A stretch of 64,000 nucleotides of DNA, from assembly GCA_903884115.1 (NCBI GenBank), contig CAISDH010000033.1, positions 1 through 64,000 on the forward strand. Direction: 5' to 3'. Origin of the DNA: an uncultured Microcaldota archaeon. Its GTDB lineage: Archaea > Micrarchaeota > Micrarchaeia > Micrarchaeales > Micrarchaeaceae. Shown here in pieces: positions 43,624 to 51,593 of the stretch. Each line of letters opens with the position of its first letter. The stretch's first letter is position 1. The notes under the pieces are model-generated. The model was not told the DNA's origin. It saw nothing but the letters and a program-made list of their open reading frames with translations, and made no database searches. The translations under genes and the position numbers were made by a program.

Positions 43624-44142
43624 CTACATTACGCCCATGCTCTGGAGTATCTGCGGCATCACGCTGTCTATCTCGATGTAGCTGCTCACCGTCACCAAGT
43701 TATCCGCAATTTCTACGCCCTGCTCTGAGACTATGCCATGGAACAACTGGACAAGCCTCTTGGTCTCTTCATCATTCACGGCTATCTTCTTGTTCTTTAT
43801 GATGTTTGCCCTTGCAGGCACCTTCACTGCATTGCCCACTGCGATTATTGCCTTCTTTTTCGCATTAAAGGCAAGCATAAGATCGAGCAACGGCCTGAAC
43901 TCGTATATCTTGTATGACTCAATGCCTTTGCCGTCAACGAGCACTATTCCATCATAATCGTCCGCGGACACCTTCCCGGTGTTTATGTCTGGCGTATACA
44001 CTGCGCCATGGTTGCCTGTGCACTCCTTCTTGCTGTAGCTCGTTATTTTGTTCTCCACGTTCCATCTGTCCAGGAAAAGCTTGAATCTAGCAACTGACTC
44101 GTCGCGGAACTCCTTTGGCGTTATGAATATCAGAAGTTTCAT
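43624..44142 (-). CDS. DJ-1/PfpI-like protein lacking the usual nucleophile
   Basis: 172 residues with the DJ-1/PfpI fold pattern: KLLIFITPKEFRD, YDGIVLVDGKGIES, and an elbow region IIAVGNAVKVPARANII. The family Cys that normally follows the elbow strand is replaced by Gly/Asn, so protease, deglycase or redox activity of the known kinds is unlikely. Next to rnp4 with no gap; possibly co-transcribed with it and PCNA. Confidence 0.7.
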   Translation of the reverse strand: MKLLIFITPKEFRDESVARFKLFLDRWNVENKITSYSKKECTGNHGAVYTPDINTGKVSADDYDGIVLVDGKGIESYKIYEFRPLLDLMLAFNAKKKAIIAVGNAVKVPARANIIKNKKIAVNDEETKRLVQLFHGIVSEQGVEIADNLVTVSSYIEIDSVMPQILQSMGVM

Positions 44143-44171
44143 TCATCACAACCTTTGGTATGTTTCCTATC

Positions 44172-44918
44172 TTATGATTCCATGTACGGTGCGAGATAGT
44201 ATGCGAGCATTGCCTCTCCTATCTTGTAGTCTACCCTTATGGGCTCTTCCGTCTTGAGTGATAGGAGCACGTTTGAGTTCTGCGGGCAGGCACTGATCAT
44301 CCTTTCGAGATAGTCCAGATTGAAGGTGGCGCCTGTGGGTTTCTTTACCTCTATTCTCTTTATCGCATCTGCAGTGCCTGAATGCTCTTCCTCAAGCTCG
44401 CCTGCATCTCCCTTCGCAACCACTACGAACGAATCTTTGTCAGTCTTGAATCCGATGTATGTCGAAAGCAGGTTGGCATCCTTCAACATCTCCTTCAGAT
44501 GGTCTGACTTCACCTCCACCACCGAGTCGAACTCGATCTTGGGCTCCTTGTCAACTGCCTCTTTCCTGGTTTCTATCAGCGGAAGCCTGTAGCGCCTCCT
44601 GCTGTTCTGACTTATAAACTCTATCGAGAACTTTCCATCCTTCTCCTTCATGACTAGCGCTTCGTTAGCTCTAGAACTGTTGAGTATCTTGCTAAGGTTG
44701 TCGATGTTCAAACCCACCGTCGACGTCTTATCAATATCATATTTGGAGAATGCCTTGTTAGGTATGGAGAAAGACACAAGGCTTATTCCTGACGGATCCA
44801 TGGCCTTGAGCGAGACGCCATCTTTTGTTATGCTAAACGTGCCTTCATCAATAAGGCCAACTATCGAATCGATACAGGCCTTCCAGTATCTTGCGTCATC
44901 GATCTTTAATTCAAACAT
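44172..44918 (-). CDS. pcn: Sliding clamp PCNA
   Basis: 248 residues, standard length. IVGLIDEGTFSITKDGVSLKAMDPSGISLVSF is the N-domain signature. The C terminus ends in LAYYLAPYMES, close to the canonical clamp ending. Ring-forming processivity factor for DNA polymerase and many repair enzymes. Confidence 0.97.
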   Translation of the reverse strand: MFELKIDDARYWKACIDSIVGLIDEGTFSITKDGVSLKAMDPSGISLVSFSIPNKAFSKYDIDKTSTVGLNIDNLSKILNSSRANEALVMKEKDGKFSIEFISQNSRRRYRLPLIETRKEAVDKEPKIEFDSVVEVKSDHLKEMLKDANLLSTYIGFKTDKDSFVVVAKGDAGELEEEHSGTADAIKRIEVKKPTGATFNLDYLERMISACPQNSNVLLSLKTEEPIRVDYKIGEAMLAYYLAPYMES

Positions 44919-45028
44919 CTACACAACCCCAATAGCCTAACTATGTTAATAAAGGAATAAAAGCGTATGGATTTCCTCTGTGAAATTAATGTCTTACATC
45001 CAACTTTGGTTATGTGTCTGACATAAAT

Positions 45029-46654
45029 CTAATCAGGACAACACTCGCCCCCGCCACAATAATAGTATCCATCTGGGCAGGAGTAGGAAGGTTCTACTGT
45101 AGTATAATATGAAGTATACTCTGTTGTGTATTCAGTCGTATATTCTGTAGTATATTCTGTGTAATACGTAGTATACTCTGTGGTATATTCGCTGGTGTGC
45201 TCTGTAGTGTACCCCGTTGTGTATTCTCCTGTGGTTGTCTCTCCATTTATTGTTGTCTGCGTTGTTGAATAGGAGTAACAATTACCGTCTGATCCCATAT
45301 ATTCTCCATCAGGACATGACTGAACAGACGTTGTTGACTCTGGCCAGCACTGCCCGTCACCTGCTAGGTAGTATCCACTCTGGCAAGTTTGTTCAGCCCC
45401 AATTGTGGTTGATGCAACAGGAGAGCAGAAACCGTCACTCCCTAGATAATAACCATCAGGACACGTGTCTCCTATGGTCGTTGTGATGTCTTGATAGCAG
45501 TAGCCATCACCTCCAATATAATAACCATCAGGACATGACTGTTGTATTGTAGTTGTGAAAGACGGATAGCAATAATCTCCATAAATAGAAAGTGTGCCGC
45601 CGTCAGGGCAAGCATCCAAATTCGATATGCACTCACCATTGTCGCACACATCCAGTCCGCTGCAGTAGTTACCTGAAGAACCGCATGCCGCATGACAGGC
45701 ACCATAGTTGTCTTGCACATATCCTGGGCTGCATGCGCCGCCTGTGTACGGTACGCACAGATTGTTTTGGCATACAGACGCCGAGTTGCAGTATGTGCCC
45801 GAGTCACCACATTGAGGGTAGCAGTTTCCGTCGACGCTCTGTACGTATCCCGAACTACACTGCCCATTATCGCCTATGCTTTGAGGCAAGGCAGGAAGCG
45901 TGTCCTGGATAGAGATTCCGCTAGGCCCCACTACATAGTCTTGCGTCACTGGCGCGTCCCCGTTGCTGATCACGGAGACGCTGTAATCTCCTTCAGGAAC
46001 CTGGACGGAAGCTATGCCATTCTGGTTGGCAGGGACCTCAACTGCATAACCAAGATCATCCTTGCTCACCAACAGCATCGAACTTTGGGCGAGAGGTATT
46101 CCGTACTGGTCCACGCCATTAGCTGCTGCAGTCACAAGCCCGGCAGTCTGCTCTGCCATTGACAGGCTCGTGCAGTCTACAAATTCCTCCCCAAGTAGTG
46201 TAGTGACCCTTATTCTATTGGCACCGTTCGTTGGGCCGCACGCAGTTCCAGAAGCATAGTTGAATCCAAAGCCAAGCAGGTCTATCGCTACTGATGTTGT
46301 ATCTGGTATGTCTCCGTTCACCATCATAAAGAGGTTTTCTTTTATCTTATCTTTTATTGTCTGCCCTAGGTGCTGGGAGTATCCATCCTGTGTGTATGTT
46401 TCATGGGTTACTGGCAGCGTCGTGTATTGCTCTGCGTAGTCGCCAAGCGGCACGCCAGAAGCGTAGACTGCTTTTGCCGCCAAAGGTGCGAGATTCAGAA
46501 GCGTTCCGACAGTTTCAGCCGCATTCTTGATTTTTGGCAAGTTGTTCAGAATAACCGTTGTAATCGGAGAGGCTTTCTGGTCGCTTATTTCTATATCGGG
46601 ATCCGCAGCCACACCAGAGAACGAGCCAGTCTGATTTCCTTCAAGTACCACCAT
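45029..46654 (-). CDS. Cys- and Thr-rich surface protein, C-terminal part (frameshifted)
   Basis: 541-residue open frame with no signal peptide of its own. After a beta-rich region come several Cys-rich modules of the type CPDGYY-GSDGYCY (about residues 330-480). A Thr/Tyr/Glu stalk of TTEY repeats and a final Cys-rich knot (CPDGYYYCGGGECCPD) follow. It continues the upstream 230-residue frame after a -1 shift in their overlap; together they would make a membrane-anchored outer protein of about 750 residues. The lack of an export signal makes independent function unlikely. Confidence 0.75.
   Translation of the reverse strand: MVVLEGNQTGSFSGVAADPDIEISDQKASPITTVILNNLPKIKNAAETVGTLLNLAPLAAKAVYASGVPLGDYAEQYTTLPVTHETYTQDGYSQHLGQTIKDKIKENLFMMVNGDIPDTTSVAIDLLGFGFNYASGTACGPTNGANRIRVTTLLGEEFVDCTSLSMAEQTAGLVTAAANGVDQYGIPLAQSSMLLVSKDDLGYAVEVPANQNGIASVQVPEGDYSVSVISNGDAPVTQDYVVGPSGISIQDTLPALPQSIGDNGQCSSGYVQSVDGNCYPQCGDSGTYCNSASVCQNNLCVPYTGGACSPGYVQDNYGACHAACGSSGNYCSGLDVCDNGECISNLDACPDGGTLSIYGDYCYPSFTTTIQQSCPDGYYIGGDGYCYQDITTTIGDTCPDGYYLGSDGFCSPVASTTIGAEQTCQSGYYLAGDGQCWPESTTSVQSCPDGEYMGSDGNCYSYSTTQTTINGETTTGEYTTGYTTEHTSEYTTEYTTYYTEYTTEYTTEYTTEYTSYYTTVEPSYSCPDGYYYCGGGECCPD
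45097..45235 (-). repeat. Tandem low-complexity repeat encoding the TTEY stalk
   Basis: Short imperfect units of about 12-15 bases, of the form GTATATTCTGTG on the plus strand, code for TTEY, TSEY and TTYY steps. Such tracts change length easily by replication slippage, so the stalk may vary between strains. The segment is more AT-rich than its flanks. Confidence 0.75.
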
Positions 46655-47223
46655 TTGAGGCTTGGTCCTATTTTGGGGTCGATTGTGAATAAGGCGCCTA
46701 GCCCATCCGAATCATTAATTGCTACGCCAACCACAAGACCGTTCAAAGGCATTCCGGTCTCCTGATCTATGAATTTCAAGACGGTTTGATTCCCCTTCGA
46801 AGTGTATGTTACCTCTCCACTAGAGTTGGTTACCGCAGCGGCGCTGAATGTGCCGTTCGCAGTGCTTATTGTTGTAGTATATCCTGTCGTGGTGCTGGTG
46901 TGGTGAATTACATTCAAAAAGAATCCTAAACCCAGAAAGAGGCCGAAAATAACTATTATTGTTCCTATGATTGTGGCGATGGGGGAACTCTTCTTTGCTG
47001 TGGATGCCCCCTGCATGCTCTGAGCCTGCTGCGCTGCAGGTTGAGCCTTAGCAGTCTGAATTATTGGTTGTCGAACCTGAGCGGGTTGCTGTATTGCCTG
47101 TTGCATCTGGACGGGCTGCTGTACTATTGGTTGTGCCTTGGCCTGCGGCGCATTAGCCTTTACGCCGCTGTTCTGCGCTTCTGTCTTGGTCTTCTTCGCG
47201 CTCTCTTTGGCCTGGCGTGCCAT
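46591..47223 (-). CDS. Surface protein, N-terminal anchor part (frameshifted)
   Basis: About 210 residues from MARQAKESAKK. A cytoplasmic Gln/Pro/Ala-rich region is followed by a membrane segment (IATIIGTIIVIFGLFLGLGF) and the start of an outer beta domain (KFIDQETGMPLNGLVVGVAIN). In the other frame the outer domain carries on as VVLEGNQTGSFSGVAADPD. A single-base difference between about 46591 and 46705 would fuse the two frames. The last 19 residues here are probably out-of-frame. Confidence 0.7.
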   Translation of the reverse strand: MARQAKESAKKTKTEAQNSGVKANAPQAKAQPIVQQPVQMQQAIQQPAQVRQPIIQTAKAQPAAQQAQSMQGASTAKKSSPIATIIGTIIVIFGLFLGLGFFLNVIHHTSTTTGYTTTISTANGTFSAAAVTNSSGEVTYTSKGNQTVLKFIDQETGMPLNGLVVGVAINDSDGLGALFTIDPKIGPSLKWWYLKEIRLARSLVWLRIPI

Positions 47224-47319
47224 GCAGTATAGTACAAAGGCCACTATTAAACGCCTTTCGCAAAGGTCTAAAAACTCGACCATTTAATCATTTAAACAAG
47301 GAATTTCACGTTGAATGTA

Positions 47320-48147
47320 ATGAGCAACTCAAAAATACTCTCGTTCTCCCTGCTTGCCTTGCTCTTGCTAGCTGCTGTGGTGAAAGCTGACATCGCTCCG
47401 CCGATGATAAACGTAAACGTGACTTATGCTGGTATGCCAATAAACGGCACCTTCAACATGTCTGCGCTCATTTGCTCTAACACCTCCAATGTCAATACCT
47501 CGATTTCAATTCCGAATATTGCCCAGAGCTACGACGCAGCAAAAAAATGCTACTGGGTATTTTCCGAGGAACCTGGGGCAATGTGCGAAGACAGCGAATG
47601 CACACTCTACTACCTGCCTTCTGATACCTTTAAAGCAGTATTTTATCTGCCGGCTCTGAACAAAACATTTATTACGAATGAAATCAACGAGGGCGGGTAT
47701 GACACACAGTACAGCGCGAAGCTCTACTCGAACGGTTCTGCAACAATCACAACGTTCTCCAATCCCCCTTACAACCCCGTTTACAACCCGTACGGAGTAT
47801 ATGTGGTCTTTATGCTGGCCCTGCTTCTCACATTAGCTATAGAAGTGGCTGTGGCATTCCTATACCTGCGAGCCGTGAAGATCAAGAATAAGCGCAGGAT
47901 ACTCCTCTCGGTCGTGTTAGCCAACATCATATCCGTTCCGATACTGTGGTTCTTCTTCGTCTACTTCCTGGCTGTGTCCGGATTCGTTCTGGGCGAGATA
48001 TTCGCCGTTGTCTTTGAAGGTGGATTTGTCTACTGCCTCAACAAGAAGACGATAAAGCTGAAGCGTGCGATGACGATGTCTCTGGTCATGAACCTCTCAA
48101 GCCTGATACTTGGAGGGCTCATACTGCTGCTGAGTTCGCTGATATGA
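47320..48147 (+). CDS. Secreted-domain multi-pass membrane protein of unknown function
   Basis: About 275 residues. A signal peptide (LSFSLLALLLLAAVVKA) leads into an outer domain of about 130 residues with four Cys and several sequons. Four membrane segments fill the C-terminal 120 residues. The ATG is preferred over an in-frame TTG three codons upstream. Not recognised. Confidence 0.68.
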   Translation: MSNSKILSFSLLALLLLAAVVKADIAPPMINVNVTYAGMPINGTFNMSALICSNTSNVNTSISIPNIAQSYDAAKKCYWVFSEEPGAMCEDSECTLYYLPSDTFKAVFYLPALNKTFITNEINEGGYDTQYSAKLYSNGSATITTFSNPPYNPVYNPYGVYVVFMLALLLTLAIEVAVAFLYLRAVKIKNKRRILLSVVLANIISVPILWFFFVYFLAVSGFVLGEIFAVVFEGGFVYCLNKKTIKLKRAMTMSLVMNLSSLILGGLILLLSSLI

Positions 48148-48230
48148 ATGCTACGGAAGCCACGCTTCCATGAACTGCAGATGCAATACCTGTTATTAAG
48201 CTTAACGTACTCAATGCATAATGTGTTTGG

Positions 48231-49883
48231 ATGAAACACAACAGCATGCTTGTATCTGCCCTTGCATTCTTTGCAATCATGGCGTTCACCAACAGCACAT
48301 TCGCCCAAAACCTCAGCGTGAACCAGACCCTACTCGCATCTGCTTTCGGATACGCTCGGTGCAGGACAAACTTCACCAATAATTATATAGGCCAAATGGC
48401 GTCTGCAACGCCGTCATTAACATCGCTGAACTCGTATTCCTCGGCATTACAGGCCGACACTGCAAAACTGCATTCTATCGCAGCGGCAGGCAACGTCACA
48501 GCCTTCCAGAACTATGTCAGAGTCACCTTAGATCCTGAGCTGAATGTGATAGCAATGAATGTCAGTTCTACGCTAAAGTCGGCCGACCTTTCAGCGAACG
48601 TTACCGCAAGACTGAGGCAGAACTACAGCACAACAATTGCAAACTACAACTCGTGCAACATGCAGGCTGTAAAGGAATATGCGCAGCAGAAGCTGAAAAT
48701 GTTCAACAGCAGCATCACGGACTACAGGAACCAGGCTGACAATCTCGCTTCGAAAGGCCTCAATGCAAGCAGCCTGTATCAGATGCTGCAGAACGCGCAG
48801 ACGCAGATAATCTCGCCGTTCGCGGCTGCAATAAATTCCGCATCCAACGCATCGCAGATATCTGCCACGCTGAACACATACTGCCTGTTCGACGGTTGCA
48901 AGAACGGTACCAACTTCCACCTTGCCGCGCATTTCAGCCTGCAGTCGCTGACAGTACAGCTTAACTATATTACCGCGAACAAGAACCTCTCAAGTTCATC
49001 GCTCGCTCCTGCGATTGCCTTCCTGGCCAATGCATCATCGATACTCCAAGTGGTTGGCAACAAGGCATACGTAGACAGCCAGAGCGACAGCATATTCGGC
49101 AACCTGACTGCGGCGTCGAAGGCGATGCAGCAGGCAAGGAAGCAGGATGCATTCACAAGACTGAAGCAGAGCGCAGCGAAGGAGATTGCCAGCTACCAGC
49201 GTGTCATCGCGAATGCCCGGGCAAGCGTCAGCAAACTTCCCGAAGGTACAAACACAACGCAGATGGACCTGGTACTGTCCCAGGCGGAGGCGCAGATAAT
49301 CTCGCCGCTGCAAGCTGCGCTGAGTTCTTCAACAAACGCGACGCAGCTATCTGCCGTGTTCCAGAACTACTGTCTTGAGAACGGCTGCAAGAACGGTACC
49401 AACTTCCACCTCAGCGCGAAGCTGAAGCTGGATCAGGCTCAGGCATACTTGGGATACCTTGCACTCAAGGCTAACGCATCAAGTTATGTGCTGGTCAACC
49501 AGACTGCACTCTCGGCAGTGGAAGGATACTTTGGCAGCGCATCATCCCTGATAAGCGCAGCGGGATACTCACAGTTTACCCCTGCACAGATGTCACAGCT
49601 AGCCACGTATTTCAGCAACTTCACTGCTGCGCTGAAGAACACATTCACAGTGAACAGGAGTAGGCTTAACGCCGTGAATATCACACACATCAGCAACACC
49701 ATCAGCACGAATCCTGCGGCGGTGGCGAACGCGATAAAGAGGATAGCGTCCGTTGCGTCGAACGCGCTGATACACACGACATTTCCAATTAAAGTGAACG
49801 ACACGTCTGGCGGCACCTCCAGTGCAACTACGACTGTGCGGCCTTCTGCCTCTGTCGGAGGCAACGGTCAGACATCCCCGTGA
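48231..49883 (+). CDS. Secreted helical repeat protein, N-glycosylation-rich
   Basis: 550 residues with a signal peptide (LVSALAFFAIMAFTNSTFAQ). The mature chain is Ala/Ser/Asn-rich and helical with more than 15 N-x-S/T sequons. Two duplicated units near residues 189-235 and 352-398 share QIISP, a Cys pair and CKNGTNFHL. The C terminus is Thr/Ser/Gly-rich without an anchor. Probably an exported glycoprotein of the cell surface. Unknown family. Confidence 0.68.
   Translation: MKHNSMLVSALAFFAIMAFTNSTFAQNLSVNQTLLASAFGYARCRTNFTNNYIGQMASATPSLTSLNSYSSALQADTAKLHSIAAAGNVTAFQNYVRVTLDPELNVIAMNVSSTLKSADLSANVTARLRQNYSTTIANYNSCNMQAVKEYAQQKLKMFNSSITDYRNQADNLASKGLNASSLYQMLQNAQTQIISPFAAAINSASNASQISATLNTYCLFDGCKNGTNFHLAAHFSLQSLTVQLNYITANKNLSSSSLAPAIAFLANASSILQVVGNKAYVDSQSDSIFGNLTAASKAMQQARKQDAFTRLKQSAAKEIASYQRVIANARASVSKLPEGTNTTQMDLVLSQAEAQIISPLQAALSSSTNATQLSAVFQNYCLENGCKNGTNFHLSAKLKLDQAQAYLGYLALKANASSYVLVNQTALSAVEGYFGSASSLISAAGYSQFTPAQMSQLATYFSNFTAALKNTFTVNRSRLNAVNITHISNTISTNPAAVANAIKRIASVASNALIHTTFPIKVNDTSGGTSSATTTVRPSASVGGNGQTSP
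48897..48922 (+). repeat. 26-base direct repeat, copy 1
   Basis: Identical to 49386-49411, coding for CKNGTNFHL in both units of the duplicated secreted protein. The exact DNA identity inside otherwise diverged units points to recent duplication or gene conversion. Confidence 0.8.
49386..49411 (+). repeat. 26-base direct repeat, copy 2
   Basis: Second copy of the repeat at 48897, in the second unit of the same gene. Confidence 0.8.
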
Positions 49884-49887
49884 TGGC

Positions 49888-50175
49888 ATGACAAATAAAA
49901 CAATATCTCTCGCCATTATTGCCTTGATAGTGATCGCGGCGCTCGCCTATTTCGCATACAAGGTGATTGCTCCGTCTTCATACGTCAACCAGGCTACGAT
50001 ACCACCTACGCAGAACAACACTGTGAGTCTCACAAATTCCTCTGCGCTCAACACCAACAGCGGCACAAACAACACTGCAAACGTATCGATATCCGACTCG
50101 ACGCTGAGTGGCAATGTCACCAGAGATCAGAACTACAGCCTCCTGAGCACAGGCAACATAATTTCCTCCCCCTGA
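49888..50175 (+). CDS. Small membrane-anchored, Asn/Thr-rich protein
   Basis: 95 residues. An N-terminal membrane segment (ISLAIIALIVIAALAYFAYK) is followed by an outer, Asn/Ser/Thr-rich tail with many sequons. GTGATGGC precedes the ATG, 5 bases after the secreted repeat protein, so the two are co-transcribed. Unknown function. Confidence 0.7.
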   Translation: MTNKTISLAIIALIVIAALAYFAYKVIAPSSYVNQATIPPTQNNTVSLTNSSALNTNSGTNNTANVSISDSTLSGNVTRDQNYSLLSTGNIISSP

Positions 50176-50192
50176 TTGCTGTTAAAGCAGAA

Positions 50193-50265
50193 TGGGGCTG
50201 CTGAGATTTGAACTCAGATTACTAGCGCCCGAGGCTAGCCGTCTGCCAGGTTAGCTTACAACCCC
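50193..50265 (-). tRNA. tRNA-Pro(CGG)
   Basis: Acceptor GGGGTTG pairs with CAGCCCC, discriminator A. The anticodon stem CTAGC/GCTAG holds loop CTCGGGC, anticodon CGG. T arm CTGAG-TTCAAAT-CTCAG. No intron; the D arm has a weak stem. Confidence 0.9.
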
Positions 50266-50311
50266 CTATTTATATTTGCAGTGAGAATATCTGTTGTAAT
50301 AGTTTAAAAGC

Positions 50312-51268
50312 ATGCCGAAGGTGGCAGGTATGGACCAGAAAAGCCTTGATTTCGCTTACAAGTACCCCTTCTCAGATGAGGCAAAGGCGCTGATTTCCGA
50401 CATGGGTGAGAGCAAGCTCGAATACAGGTACCTGGAAGCAGGGAAGAAGCACATCAACGATGCGCTGAACAGCCACCTGCAATACTTGGCCACTGGCCTG
50501 ACAAGCGCCAAGACTGATTATCTCGTCACCTATCTATACTCTCGAATGCTGCTGAGCGCCACGAAGAACCGCCAGCTCATAAGCCAGTATTGCGCGGCAG
50601 AGGCTGCAAGATCCTCAGAGGCCCTATCAAGCTCTGACATAACAGAGATCGAAGCTGTTGTGAAAGAATTAGGAATACCGATGAACGTGCAGCCGTTCAG
50701 CAAAGAGCTTTCACTATCGATAAGGTTTGACGCATTCCTTGAACTATCACGTGATGCGAAAGGCTTCGAGCTCTCAAACCAGAAGCTCGGCAATGGATTC
50801 ATCTCTCTTGAGATGGGCAGGGCAATCGCTCTACTTGAGAAAGCTATATGCAGCAAGATGAGCAAAGGTCTGCCGATAAGCGCAGACCAGCTGCCAAAGG
50901 AGGTTCTTGAATACGCGAAAGGCATACGCCCTGCAGTTGACGCGGAGCAGAAGTCGCCGCGCTCCGGCGCATCGAGCTGGATAGAGAAACTGCTTGTCAC
51001 TCCGATACCTGACGTCAGGCACAGGACGGTCAACATGATACTGGCTCCGTACCTTGTCACTTCTCGCGGCATGAGTGTAGAGCAGGCAACGAAAGCCATA
51101 ACAGCGTACATTGAGAAGTGCAAGACGATAAATCCGAACACAAAAGTGACGGAGCGCTACATAGAATATCAGTGCGCGTATGCGAAGAAGAGAGGGCTGA
51201 AGCCGCTCTCGTTCGACAGGGCAAAGGACCTGCTCGGAGACGTGCTTGACCTGGAGAATGCAAAATGA
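50312..51268 (+). CDS. priL: DNA primase large subunit-like protein
   Basis: 318 residues. The first 200 match the helical N-domain of archaeal PriL (YKYPFSDEAKALISDMG, RLL-like SRMLLSATKNRQLISQYCAAEA). The C-terminal part (VTPIPDVRHRTVNMILAPYLVTSRGMS, then IEKCK) resembles the domain of PriX-type non-catalytic subunits and does not show the usual four-Cys iron-sulfur domain. A second ATG at 50330 follows AGGTGGC. Works with PriS, not in this window. Confidence 0.75.
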   Translation: MPKVAGMDQKSLDFAYKYPFSDEAKALISDMGESKLEYRYLEAGKKHINDALNSHLQYLATGLTSAKTDYLVTYLYSRMLLSATKNRQLISQYCAAEAARSSEALSSSDITEIEAVVKELGIPMNVQPFSKELSLSIRFDAFLELSRDAKGFELSNQKLGNGFISLEMGRAIALLEKAICSKMSKGLPISADQLPKEVLEYAKGIRPAVDAEQKSPRSGASSWIEKLLVTPIPDVRHRTVNMILAPYLVTSRGMSVEQATKAITAYIEKCKTINPNTKVTERYIEYQCAYAKKRGLKPLSFDRAKDLLGDVLDLENAK

Positions 51269-51278
51269 CGGTGGTATT

Positions 51279-51413
51279 ATGGACACGAAAAAACTGTGCC
51301 ATGTATGCAACATGATGGCAACGCAGACATGCAAGCTGTGCGGCAGGCCAATGTGCGACGCGCACGCAAATAAGCGCGGAATCTGCGTTTCGTGCATGCA
51401 TGGCAGGTCATGA
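51279..51413 (+). CDS. Small zinc-finger protein
   Basis: 44 residues, too short for most gene finders. Cys pairs CHVC, CKLC and CVSC plus CDAH and a final MH give eight ligands in a crossed order, like B-box or HIT-type zinc fingers. GGTGGTATT precedes the ATG, 10 bases after the primase gene. Probably a protein-interaction module; function unknown. Confidence 0.75.
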   Translation: MDTKKLCHVCNMMATQTCKLCGRPMCDAHANKRGICVSCMHGRS

Positions 51414-51449
51414 GCAAGGAATATATATCTTAATTTTCCATATATTGTT

Positions 51450-51563
51450 GCCAGACGGTAATAGGGACAGGGTACCGCCCAAACCCATTCCGAACTTGGA
51501 AGCTAAACCTGTCCACGATATGTGTGTACTGCCCTCGGGCGGGAAAGCATATTGCTGTTTGGC
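51450..51563 (+). rRNA. rrf: 5S ribosomal RNA
   Basis: The ends GCCAGAC and GTTTGGC form helix I. The internal GGTACCGCCC, CCCATTCCGAACTTGGAAGC and TAAACC match 5S loops B and C. About 114 bases. An ATATATAT box lies 22-29 bases upstream. It stands alone, with no 16S or 23S gene nearby. Confidence 0.95.
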
Positions 51564-51593
51564 ACTTCTGCTTATTCCTCTGAACGTCGGTCA

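Noticed and set aside
46591-46705. BHB intron as the cause of the surface-protein frame break
   Set aside because: I tried the 4-base pairings in the overlap (CAAG/CTTG, ACCA/TGGT, TATT/AATA). None gives a bulge geometry with an excised length that restores the second frame.
46591-46705. Canonical -1 slippery heptamer
   Set aside because: The C and A runs do not form X XXY YYZ in the reading frame, so a programmed shift is not supported by motif.
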